Shown one piece after another: positions 1 through 8,900 of a stretch of 64,000 bases of DNA. The stretch lies in NCBI GenBank assembly GCA_041653875.1, contig JBAZEM010000002.1:1-64000 (forward strand), in the 5' to 3' direction. Positions within the stretch are counted from its first letter, which is position 1. Each line of letters starts with the position of its first letter. The notes below the pieces were generated by a model. It made no database searches. It worked only from the letters and a program-made list of their open reading frames with translations, and was not told the origin of the DNA. The stretch comes from VSJD01 sp041653875. GTDB taxonomy: Bacteria; Verrucomicrobiota; Kiritimatiellia; JAAZAB01. The position numbers were made by a program, and so were the translations under genes.

Positions 1-15
1 AATCGAAAAACGTCT

Positions 16-813
16 TTACATCAATTTTGTGCCAACACATTTCGAACTCGGTGAAAACCAGCTATATGAATCATTTGCAATTTCGGCAATTTTAAGAAAA
101 AACGTCCCGATAACTGTAGAAGATGGGTTTAAGACCCCCGCCAGGCGGAAGAAATTCACCAGGATCGTTCGGCCCGCCATATAGGGCTTTTCCCAGCGCT
201 CGGCGTGAAATTGCATGCCATAGAACAGCCGCTCGCCATGCCGGATCATTTCATATTTACAGTCCGCACTTTGCGCCAGGCGGCGAAAGCCTTGCGGCAG
301 TTTTTTGATCTCGCAGCGGTGGCTCTCGCGGACGCGGATCCGCCTGCCCAATCCGGCAAAGATCGGATCGGGGCGAAGGAGTTCGACTTCCACAAAGGCG
401 TCCGCATAGTAGCAGCCCGGATGGCCCTTGACCGCGCCGGTATCCGGCTCGCCGGGACGGCATTTGCGCATGGGCTCATCCGGCAACCGGCGGACCTTGC
501 GCAGATCATGATTGAAACAATGGCCGATCAACTGGTGGCCCTGGCAGATGGCCAGCAGAGGGATGGACGTGGTGTGAAGCAGATCGCTCAGGCCGTATAA
601 ATCCGCCACGCGGATCGTCGGCCAGGGATCCGGGGACCCGGTGATGACGATGGCCCGGGGCGCCACGGCGTTCACCGTGACCGGAGATGCGTCCGCGTAA
701 TGCATCGTCAGCACCGGCTGCCCGGTCAATTGTTCCAACCGGCGCTTGAGGCCGGTGGCGCCATCGCGCTTGTCATAGTCCTTGCGGTTCCGCATGCCGA
801 TTACGAGTATCAT
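16..813 (-). CDS. Class I glutamine amidotransferase-like protein
   Basis: A stand-alone 265-residue GATase1 domain that would hydrolyse glutamine and pass ammonia to a partner enzyme. The nucleophile elbow AICQGHQ puts the catalytic Cys at 90, and QFHAE gives the His203/Glu205 pair, so the triad looks complete. It resembles the amidotransferase half of GMP synthase but has no synthetase domain, and the true GuaA lies at 17.5 kb. The ATG at 813 has a good AAGGAG upstream. The last ~35 residues, after FRLAGV, look like an added tail. The acceptor substrate cannot be told from sequence. Confidence 0.85.
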   Translation of the reverse strand: MILVIGMRNRKDYDKRDGATGLKRRLEQLTGQPVLTMHYADASPVTVNAVAPRAIVITGSPDPWPTIRVADLYGLSDLLHTTSIPLLAICQGHQLIGHCFNHDLRKVRRLPDEPMRKCRPGEPDTGAVKGHPGCYYADAFVEVELLRPDPIFAGLGRRIRVRESHRCEIKKLPQGFRRLAQSADCKYEMIRHGERLFYGMQFHAERWEKPYMAGRTILVNFFRLAGVLNPSSTVIGTFFLKIAEIANDSYSWFSPSSKCVGTKLM

Positions 814-826
814 GACCGCGCTCCTT

Positions 827-970
827 GAATTAGGCCCTGAAGCAGGGCAATTGTTGCATGTAGCCGCGACGGTGATGCCGTGGCCTGCCCGCAGTCGCTA
901 CGCTCCAGCGTTGCGGGCGTGGCCGACGGAATAATCCACGCCCTTACGGGCGCGGCTACCCGAATTGAAA
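827..970. repeat. GTAGCC-type dispersed palindromic repeat, copy A
   Basis: Fills the gap between the amidotransferase and phosphoribosyltransferase genes. It opens with GAATTAGGCCC and a TGTAGCCG motif and closes with GCGGCTACCCGAATT, with several nested hairpins (for example CACGCCC..GGGCGTG). The opening matches the segment just before copy C at 54809, so this is a true dispersed family member. Confidence 0.6.
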
Positions 971-1064
971 TTCATAGATGTCAAACTTATTGACCGAATG
1001 ACGTGGCATTTGTTACACATTCAGAAACATCTGTAAAGACTTCTTGATCCATATCTGAGGCATC

Positions 1065-1532
1065 ATGAAATACCGGAACGTCGCGTGGCATGAAATCGAG
1101 GCTTGCGTGGAAACGGTGGGCCGGGCCATCCGCGCCGCGCAGTTCCGTCCGGACTGCATTGTCGCCATCCTGAAGGGCGGCATGGTGCCCGCGCGCCTGC
1201 TCTCCGACTTTTTCGGCGCCATCGATATCTATCCGATTCGCGTCAAAGCCTATGCGTGGACCCGCAAACTGGAGCGCGCACGGCTCGAACCATTCCGGTA
1301 TCCCATTGGCCGCAAACGCGTGCTGCTGGTGGATGATATCCACGATTCCGGCCGGACCCTGCAGAAAGTGATTCGACATCTCCAACGCCGCCGCCCGCGC
1401 GGCCTTCGCTCCGCCACCCTGTTCTATAAACATCAAGCAGCGCACCCACCCGACTTTTATGCGCATACGGTCGCGCACGGCGTCTGGGTGGTCTTTCCCT
1501 GGGAAAGAAACGAGATGAAGTATTCGGGTTAG
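1065..1532 (+). CDS. Purine-type phosphoribosyltransferase
   Basis: A 155-residue type I PRTase. The PRPP-binding loop VLLVDDIHDSGRTL is at residues 86-99, and ILKGGMVPAR (35-44) matches the PPi-loop region. The size and small fold resemble xanthine/hypoxanthine-guanine PRTases (Gpt/Hpt), which make nucleoside monophosphates from free base and PRPP in salvage. The ATG has GAGG six bases upstream. The 3' end overlaps the 3' end of uvrB by four bases (convergent genes). The base specificity is not readable from sequence. Confidence 0.85.
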   Translation: MKYRNVAWHEIEACVETVGRAIRAAQFRPDCIVAILKGGMVPARLLSDFFGAIDIYPIRVKAYAWTRKLERARLEPFRYPIGRKRVLLVDDIHDSGRTLQKVIRHLQRRRPRGLRSATLFYKHQAAHPPDFYAHTVAHGVWVVFPWERNEMKYSG

Positions 1533-3547
1533 CTGGTTTTGCGCCGAGCGCGCTTGCCAGGCGCGCGGGCGGCGCCGGGTTTCAGCGCGTTTTTCAGCTC
1601 GAACAACTGGTCGCGCAAGATGGCGGCGCGCTCGAATTCCAGGGCCTCGGCGGCTTCCAGCATTTCCTTCTCGATATCCTGAATGGCCTCATGAATATCG
1701 AAATCCTCGTCCGCCGCGCGCAAGATCCGGCGCTCGATGACCTCGCCCTCCTGGCGGTACACCAGGCCGGCCTGGACGCTTTTCCGAATGCTGCGCGGCG
1801 TGATCTTGTGCGCTTCGTTATAGGCCCCCTGCAGGCGACGGCGGTCCTCCATAACCGCCAGCGCGCGGCGCATGGAGTCGGTCACCTGGTCCGCATACAT
1901 AATCACCTGGCCGGCCACATGCCGCGCCGCGCGGCCGGAGGTCTGGATCAGCGCCGTTTCCGACCGCAAGAAACCTTCCTTGTCCGCATCCAGGATCGCC
2001 ACGAGCGAAACCTCAGGCAGGTCCAATCCTTCGCGCAAAAGATTAATGCCCACCAGGCAATCCACCTCACCCATGCGCAGACCGCGCAGCACCTCCACCC
2101 GCTCGATGGCGTCGATGTCCGAATGCAGATAGGTGACCCGCAAACCGGCCTCGGCAAGATAATCGCTCAGGTCCTCGGCCGTTTTCTTGGTCAGGGTTGT
2201 CACCAGCACGCGCTCGCGGCGCGCGGAGCGCGCGCGCACCTCCTCGATCAGGTCGTCAACCTGGCCCTTTAACGGACGCACCGTGACGACCGGATCCAGC
2301 AGGCCCGTGGGCCGGATGATTTGCGGCACCGGCGCGGGCGACACCTCGCGCTCATAAGGGCCCGGCGTGGCCGACATGCAAACGATTTGGCCGGTCCGGC
2401 CCAAAAACTCGTCGAACGCCAAAGGCCGGTTGTCGCGCGCCGAGGGCAGGCGGAAACCATGCTCGATGAGCACGCTCTTGCGCGCCTGGTCGCCGTTAAA
2501 CATCCCGCGCAGTTGCGGCAGGGTGACGTGGGACTCGTCCAGGATGGTCAAAAACCCGCCGGGAAAATAATCCAACAGCGTGGCGGGCGGCTCGCCCGCA
2601 TTCCGCCCGCTGAGGTGCCGGGAATAATTCTCGATCCCCGAGCAGTAGCCCATTTCGCGCAGCATTTCCAGGTCGTACATCGTGCGCTGCTGGATGCGCT
2701 GGGCCTCCACCAGCTTCTTGTTGGCCTCGAACCAGGCAACGCGCTCCTCCATCTCCGCGCGAATGCGCGGCAGGGCGCTTTCGATGCGATTGGCCGGCAT
2801 CACAAAATGCCTGGCGGGCGAAATTGTCATGGTCGTCAGCGCCCCCTGGCCCGCGCCGGTCAGAGTGTCGATGCGTTCCAGGCTTTCGACCTCGTCGCCG
2901 AAAAACTGCGCGCGCACGCCGGCGGTGGAATAGGACGGGAAAATATCCAGCGTGTCGCCGCGCACCCGGAATGTGCCGGGCTGGGGCGCGTAATCGTTGC
3001 GGGTGTACTGGATATCCACGAGCCGGTGCAAAAGGCCGTCGCGGTCCAGGCGCTCGCCCTGCTTGACGGTTATCAGCATCTCGCGGTAATCCTCGGGCGA
3101 GCCCAGGCCGTAAATGCACGAGACCGAGGCCACGATGATGACGTCACTGCGGTTCATCAGCGCATTGGTGGCCGAGAGCCGCATGCGCTCGATGTCTTCA
3201 TTGATGGCCGAATCCTTCTCGATATAGGTGTCGGTCTGCGGAATGTAGGCCTCCGGCTGGTAGTAATCGTAATAACTGACAAAATACTCCACGGCGTTGG
3301 CGGGAAAATAGGTCTTGAGTTCCTGGAAAAGCTGGGCCGCCAGGGTCTTGTTGTGCGAAACGATCAGCGCCGGCTTGCCCCACCGCGCGATCACGTTGGC
3401 AATCGTAAAAGTCTTGCCCGAGCCCGTCACGCCTTCCAGGGTTTGGAACCGCTGGCCCGCCGCCAAGCCGCGCACCAGCGCATCCATGGCCTGCGGTTGA
3501 TCGCCCGCCGGCGCATACGGCGCCTTCAATGCATAGGGAGAAGACAT
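1529..3547 (-). CDS. uvrB: Excinuclease ABC subunit B
   Basis: UvrB, the DNA-damage verification helicase of nucleotide excision repair, acts with UvrA and UvrC. At 672 residues it has full family length. Walker A GVTGSGKT is at 39-46, the damage-probing beta-hairpin region (YYDYYQPEAYIP) at about 93-104, helicase motifs through the middle, and a C-terminal UVR domain (EFERAAILRDQLFELK) that contacts UvrC. No uvrA or uvrC is nearby. The gene starts a few bases from a degenerate repeat tract (3549-3590), and no clear Shine-Dalgarno is visible. Confidence 0.98.
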   Translation of the reverse strand: MSSPYALKAPYAPAGDQPQAMDALVRGLAAGQRFQTLEGVTGSGKTFTIANVIARWGKPALIVSHNKTLAAQLFQELKTYFPANAVEYFVSYYDYYQPEAYIPQTDTYIEKDSAINEDIERMRLSATNALMNRSDVIIVASVSCIYGLGSPEDYREMLITVKQGERLDRDGLLHRLVDIQYTRNDYAPQPGTFRVRGDTLDIFPSYSTAGVRAQFFGDEVESLERIDTLTGAGQGALTTMTISPARHFVMPANRIESALPRIRAEMEERVAWFEANKKLVEAQRIQQRTMYDLEMLREMGYCSGIENYSRHLSGRNAGEPPATLLDYFPGGFLTILDESHVTLPQLRGMFNGDQARKSVLIEHGFRLPSARDNRPLAFDEFLGRTGQIVCMSATPGPYEREVSPAPVPQIIRPTGLLDPVVTVRPLKGQVDDLIEEVRARSARRERVLVTTLTKKTAEDLSDYLAEAGLRVTYLHSDIDAIERVEVLRGLRMGEVDCLVGINLLREGLDLPEVSLVAILDADKEGFLRSETALIQTSGRAARHVAGQVIMYADQVTDSMRRALAVMEDRRRLQGAYNEAHKITPRSIRKSVQAGLVYRQEGEVIERRILRAADEDFDIHEAIQDIEKEMLEAAEALEFERAAILRDQLFELKNALKPGAARAPGKRARRKTS

Positions 3548-3548
3548 T

Positions 3549-3590
3549 GGAAATGGTTGATGGGGAATGGTTGATGGTTAATGATGGATT
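3549..3590. repeat. Degenerate word-repeat tract T1 (ATGGTTGATGG words)
   Basis: Three to four imperfect copies of an ATGGTTGATGG-like word immediately upstream of the uvrB start. Only one arm is present. The complementary word (CATCGACCATTGACC) reappears inside the histidine kinase gene at 9049-9084. Confidence 0.7.
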
Positions 3591-4126
3591 TGGCGTAACA
3601 TCTCAGAACGTGTGAAAAAATTCGGCAAGACGCCGCGCGAGGCTTGCCCGCCTTTGGAGGGGCACACGGCCTACAAATCCCCTGTATTTTGACTGGTTGC
3701 TGTAGCCCCCCCCACCCCGCTTGACGATGTAGCAAGCGATCGCAAAGGATCATCGACTGGCGCAGGAAAAACCATAGCGCTTTCCCTTAGTCGTGTAAAT
3801 AGGCCCATTTGCCGATCCGTTCCAGTTTTCCACCGTATTATTTTTCGGATGGATAATTCCGCATAGGAAAATAAAGGAACTCGTCGAAACCGAAAAAGGC
3901 TAAGTCAAAATTTAAAGCAGGCAAGCGGCGGTTGGTCTTCGCGCCGAAGCGGCGCTATGCCGTGCCGCGAAGGCGGAAGGCTGTGCCCTACCCAAAGACA
4001 TCCATGGACTGTATAGGGCTTCAGGTAGGGCGCGGCGTCCCTGCCGAGCCGTGGAATTAGGGCATCGCCTGATAAACGCAGAAGAGCGTTTTGTCTTGGG
4101 CGATGATTCCGGACTGACGGAAACCA
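3591..4126. other. Non-coding gap with GC palindromes
   Basis: No convincing gene. The few short ORFs have no recognisable composition or ribosome site. The stretch holds GC-rich inverted pieces around 3640-3675 and 3930-4050 (the latter with CTACCC...GGTAGGGCGCGGCG) that resemble the dispersed palindrome family, plus an AT-rich segment at 3780-3905. Confidence 0.5.
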
Positions 4127-4154
4127 TTGACCAGCAACCATGCTTTGTTATAAT
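4127..4154 (+). promoter_or_regulatory. Sigma70-type promoter for the acyl-CoA dehydrogenase
   Basis: TTGACC at 4127-4132, a 16-base spacer and a perfect TATAAT at 4149-4154. The predicted start near 4161 gives a 5' leader of about 38 bases. Confidence 0.75.
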
Positions 4155-4198
4155 GCCGCCTTCCAAAGCATATAAAGCAACCCTCGGGAGAAAAGTTC

Positions 4199-5359
4199 AT
4201 GAATTACGGACTGACCGAACAGCAGGAAATGATCCGGGACTTGTGCCGCCAGGTGGCCCAGGAAAAGATTAAGCCGATCCGCGAACACTACGACGAGGCC
4301 AACGAGTTTCCGCACGAAATCCTGAAGGTCTTTGCCCAGGCGGATTTGTGCGGGCTCTATATCGAGGAAAAATACGGCGGATTGGGCGGCGGGGTCATGG
4401 ATCTGAGCATCGCCGTCGAGGAGCTCTCCAAGGTCTGCAGTGGAATCGCCCTGAGCTTGGCCGCCACGGCGCTGGGGACCTTCCCGATCATTCTTTACGG
4501 CAACGACGCGCAGAAGCAGAAATATCTGCCGCGCGTCGCCTCCGGCCAATCCCTGGCGGCCTTCGCCCTGACGGAAGCCAATGCCGGCTCCGACGCCGGC
4601 GCCATCGCCACCACGGCCGCCAAGGACGGCGACGATTACATCCTCAACGGCGCCAAGCAATGGATCACTAACGGCGGCGAAGCCGAAATCTACTCGGTCG
4701 TCACCAAGACGGACAAGGCCAAGGGATCGCGCGGCGCCACCGCGTTCATCGTGGAGAAAGGGACACCGGGCTTCACCTTCGGCAAGAAGGAAAACAAGAT
4801 GGGCATCCGCGCCTCCGCCACGCGCGAGTTGATCTTCCAGGATTGCCGTGTGCCCAAAGCCAATATCCTCGGCAAGGAAGGGCTGGGCTTCATCGTGGCC
4901 ATGAAGACCTTCGACATGTCCCGGCCGGGCGTGGCCGCCCAGGCCCTGGGCATCGCCGCCGGCGCGCTGGACGAAGCCGTGAAATACAGCCGCGAGCGCC
5001 GCCAGTTCGGCAAGCCGATTTGCTCCTTCCAGGGCGTCCAGTTCATGCTGGCCGACATGGCCACCCAGGTCGAGGCCGCCCGCGCGCTGGTCTATGCCGC
5101 CGCCCGTTACATCGACAGCGGCGCCAAGGACGTCAGCAAAATTTCCGCCATGTGCAAGCTGTTCGCCTCCGACACCGCCATGCGCGTCACGACCGACGCC
5201 GTCCAGGTCCTGGGCGGTTACGGTTACATGAAGGAATACCCCGTCGAGAAGATGATGCGCGACGCCAAGATCACCCAAATCTACGAAGGCACCAACCAGA
5301 TTCAGCGCGAAGTCATCGGCATGAACCTGATCAAGGAAGCCGCCAGCCGGAAGGCATGA
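4199..5359 (+). CDS. Short-chain acyl-CoA dehydrogenase (butyryl-CoA dehydrogenase type)
   Basis: A flavoprotein of 386 residues, normal for the family, that oxidises acyl-CoA to enoyl-CoA or runs in reverse in butyrate-type fermentation. Visible landmarks are the FAD/substrate segment FALTEANAGSDAG, WITNGGEA, and the C-terminal IYEGTNQIQ with the catalytic base at Glu363, its position in short-chain and butyryl-CoA enzymes. GGGAG precedes the ATG, and a strong promoter lies at 4127-4154. No etfAB or crotonase is adjacent, so the electron partner is elsewhere. Monocistronic. Confidence 0.93.
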   Translation: MNYGLTEQQEMIRDLCRQVAQEKIKPIREHYDEANEFPHEILKVFAQADLCGLYIEEKYGGLGGGVMDLSIAVEELSKVCSGIALSLAATALGTFPIILYGNDAQKQKYLPRVASGQSLAAFALTEANAGSDAGAIATTAAKDGDDYILNGAKQWITNGGEAEIYSVVTKTDKAKGSRGATAFIVEKGTPGFTFGKKENKMGIRASATRELIFQDCRVPKANILGKEGLGFIVAMKTFDMSRPGVAAQALGIAAGALDEAVKYSRERRQFGKPICSFQGVQFMLADMATQVEAARALVYAAARYIDSGAKDVSKISAMCKLFASDTAMRVTTDAVQVLGGYGYMKEYPVEKMMRDAKITQIYEGTNQIQREVIGMNLIKEAASRKA

Positions 5360-5627
5360 TCGGCAAAGGGCAAGTGCGCCTACGCCGAACGGCGGTTTCC
5401 CGCCTTCGCCAAGCCCTTGCTTTCGGCCTTCGTCGCCGAAGCTCTTTGAACGAGGGCCGCGCCGAGTCGCGACGACCGGTTAACCGGGAGGCTGTCGCAA
5501 CCCGTTGCAAATCGGTGGGCCTCCATCCTCATGAAGGGGGAACCCTTGTTTTATGGTCCTTCACTAAGGCGGGCTAAGCGCCCGCAACCCAAACAACAAT
5601 TCCCTTGGTCAGGTCCTGAAGTCGATA
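5360..5627. other. Non-coding gap after the acyl-CoA dehydrogenase
   Basis: No credible gene. It holds several GC-rich inverted stretches (GCCGAACGGCGG, CGCCTTCG..CGAAGC) and ends in the GCGGGC/GCCCGC hairpin at 5569-5590. Confidence 0.5.
5569..5590. repeat. Short GCGGGC...GCCCGCAACCC hairpin repeat
   Basis: An inverted repeat with the fixed tail AACCC. The same element recurs at 5793, 38021 and (reverse strand) 56226, which marks it as a dispersed repeat. It could act as a terminator stem but lacks a following T run. Confidence 0.6.
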
Positions 5628-5745
5628 AATGTCCAATAACCAACACTCAATATCCAATGTCCCAGTGCGGATATCGTTAAGGTAATGTTCCTAACGCTTC
5701 TCTTTCCTTCATGATTGGATATTCCTTGTTGGATATTGGATATTC
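5628..5745. repeat. Degenerate word-repeat tract T2, two inverted arms
   Basis: Arm 1 (5628-5660) is built of TCCAATA/ATATCCAAT-like words. Arm 2 (5713-5745) is built of GGATATTGGATATT words and is its imperfect reverse complement. About 50 bases separate them. Lies in the gap before the histidine kinase. Confidence 0.75.
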
Positions 5746-5792
5746 GCGCTTTTCTTGTTTTTTATGCGGTTTCGAGTGGTTAAGGTACTAAT

Positions 5793-5812
5793 GCGGGCGA
5801 TGCCCGCAACCC
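5793..5812. repeat. Short GCGGGC...GCCCGCAACCC hairpin repeat
   Basis: Second copy of the hairpin seen at 5569, with a four-base loop. It is followed by a further palindromic GGCGGAACACCGTTCCGCC stem. Confidence 0.6.
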
Positions 5813-5933
5813 GGCGCCGACGGCGGAACACCGTTCCGCCCTGCAATTCGACACGATAGGCGCGGACTCTGAAGCGCGTCACAGTGTGGCGCGGCCTTGT
5901 TTCACTCATGCCGCGGGAGAAGATCGCCGCACC

Positions 5934-8900
5934 ATGACTTCAACTTCGACAACTCAATCCGGGCCGGAACAACGTTTTCCGCATGCGTTCATCCTGGTTT
6001 TCATCGTTCTGACCGCCGCCATCGCCACGGCGGGGTATTTTTATTACGGGAATTACGCAAAACATTACCGCGACGAGATGGAGCGCCGGATTACCGCGAT
6101 TGCCGAACTTAAAAAAAGCGACCTCATCCTTTGGCGCAAGGAGCGCATTGCGGATGCGACGTCCTTTTATAAGAACGCCGCCTTCTCCGCTTTGGCGCAA
6201 CGCTATTTCGAAAAACCGGAGGATGCGGAAGCGCAAAACCAACTGCAGACATGGCTGCGCAAGGCTCAAGAGTCGGATCAATACGAGCGGGTCTTCTTAT
6301 TGGATGCGCGCGGCGTCGTGAGGATGGCGCTTCCCGAAGCGCCGGCGGCAGCGGCGGCGACTTCAATTCCGTCCCAACGCATTTCCGACACCTTGCAGTC
6401 GGGAGAGGTGACGTTTGTGGATTTCTTCAGGAGCGAAGATGGCCGGCGCATCTACCTGGCATTGCTCGTCCCTATCCTTGACGCCCAAGACGGCAAGCCG
6501 GGCGCAGGAATTCTTGCGCTGCTCATTGACCCCGAACACTATCTCTATCCCTATATCAATCGCTGGCCCGCGACCGACAAGACCGCGGAAACGCTGCTCG
6601 TTCGCCGGGACAACAACGATGTCCTTTTTCTGAACAAACTCAAGTTCGACACGAATACCGCGCTCAGCGTGCGCATATCGCTGACAAACACCGCCGTGGC
6701 CGCCGTGATGGCCGCAACAGGAAAAGAGGGCATTGTAGCGGCCAGAGACTATCGCGGAATTCCCGTGATGGCCGATGCGCACGCCATTCCCGATTCACCC
6801 TGGTTCATGGTCGCGCGCATAGACACTTCGGAAATATATGCGCCGCTGAGAGAAAGATTATGGCTGATTCTGGTCATTGCCGGCAGCCTGATCGCCCTCG
6901 CAGGACTGGGCTTCGGCCTTATCCAGCGGCAGCAGAAAGTCCGCTTTTACTTGGCGCAGTATGAGACAATCAAAAAGATGCGCGAGAGCGAAGAGGACCT
7001 CGCCATCACCTTGCGCTCCATCGGCGACGCGGTGATCGCCACCGATGTAGAAGGCCGGGTAACGCGAATGAACCCGGTGGCCGAACGACTGACCGGTTGG
7101 CCGCTGGCAGAAGCCTCGGGCAAGTCGATGGAGGAAGTGTTCCGCATAGTCAACGCCCAGACGCGCGCGACGGTCCGGAATCCCATCGCCAAGGTTATGA
7201 CCAGCGGGCTGGTTGTCGGTCTGGCCAACCATACGGCCCTGATCGCCCGCGACGGAACCGTGCGCCAGATCGCCGACAGCGCCGCGCCAATCAAGGACGA
7301 GGAGGGACGTATTCGCGGCGTGGTGTTGGTCTTCCACGATGTGACCGAGCGCAAACGTGTGGAGGACGAATTACGCAAACTGTCGCAGGCGACCGAACAA
7401 AGCCCCGCCACGGTGGTAATTACCGACGCTTTGGGAAATATCGAGTATGTGAATCCGAAATTCACCCAATTGACGGGCTACAGTTTGGCCGAAGTGCTCG
7501 GCAAGAACCCGCGTGTGCTCAAGTCCGGCGAATTGCCCCCTGGCGCGTATAAAGACCTCTGGGCGGCCATCACATCCGGCCGGGAATGGCATGGAGAATT
7601 TCACAACCGCAAGAAAGACGGATCGCTTTACTGGGAGTCGGCCCTGATCGCGCCGGTCATGGATGCGGACAAACGCATCACGCATTTTCTTGCCGTCAAA
7701 GAGGATATTACCGAGCGCAAGCTGGCGGAGGCGGCGCTGAGCCAGGCGAAAAACGACCTTGAAAAGGCCTATCGCCAATTACAGGATTCGCTTGAATTGG
7801 AAAGCAAGCTCACGTTCCAAGCCCAGGCCGCCAACGCCGCCAAGAGCCAGTTCGTCGCCAATATCAGCCATGAAATCCGCACGCCCTTAAACGGCGTGAT
7901 CGGCATCTGCGAGCTTTTACTTGAAACAAAAATGACCAGGGAGCAACTGGAATACACCCAAATCATCCATTCCAGCGCGGAAGCGCTGCTCAACATCATC
8001 AATTCCACGCTCGATTTCGCCAAAATCGAGGCCGGCAAGATGGATCTCGCGCAAATCGATTTCAATCTCAAGGACATCCTGGAATCTGTCACCGGCGTAC
8101 TGGGCATTAACGCCGCCAACAAGAAATTGGCGTTAATTAGTTCGGTGGCGCCCAATGTGCCCCTCAATCTGAGCGGCGACCCCGGGCGCCTGCGCCAGAT
8201 TCTCCTGAACCTGGCCGGCAATGCCGTGAAATTTACCCACACAGGCGAGGTCGCCATCGAGGTTGAGAAGGTCGATGAGAAGTGTTCGGTGTTCGGTGTT
8301 CAGGATTCGGGAAGGCAACCGGGACAAAACATCGCGCATCGAAGTTTTGAGGGTTCTTCTGACTTTGATGTTGGACGTTCGATGTTGAACATGGCATCAG
8401 GAGGAAGCGCCGAACACCGCACACTGCACACTGAACACACCTCCCCCGTTCTTTTGCGCTTTACCGTGCGCGATACCGGCATCGGCATTCCCGCCGATAA
8501 AACCAGCCTGCTTTTCAAAGCATTTTCCCAAGTGGACGCGTCTTTGGCGCGCAAGTTCGGCGGGACCGGACTGGGGCTGGCGATTTCGAAGGGGCTCGTC
8601 GAGCAGATGGGCGGATCGATCGGCGTCGAAAGCGTTCACGGCCAAGGCTCGACATTCTGGTTCATTATTCCATTCTTAATTCGACCGGCCGGCGCCCTCC
8701 ACGCCAAACCCTTGACCGGAACCGCAGAAGTTTTGGAAGAAAAGCCGGAGGGGGAATTAAAATGCCAGCCCGCCAAACGGTTGCGCATCCTGGTGGCCGA
8801 GGACAATATGGCCAACCAAACGGTCATTCTGGGCATCCTTAAAAAAATGGGCCATGCCGCCGTGGCCGTCGCCAACGGCAGCGAAGCGGTTAAGGCGCTG

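Noticed and set aside
2321..3574. Long plus-strand open frame opposite uvrB
   Set aside because: Antisense shadow of a well-conserved gene in GC-rich DNA; its protein has no recognisable motif and no ribosome site.
3526..3753. 75-codon minus-strand ORF upstream of uvrB
   Set aside because: Its C-terminal half is the ATGGTTGATGG tract read backwards and it has no motif or ribosome site.
4148..5278. Long minus-strand open frame opposite the acyl-CoA dehydrogenase
   Set aside because: Antisense shadow; the composition (runs of Gly, Ala, Asp, Leu) is the reverse reading of the real gene.
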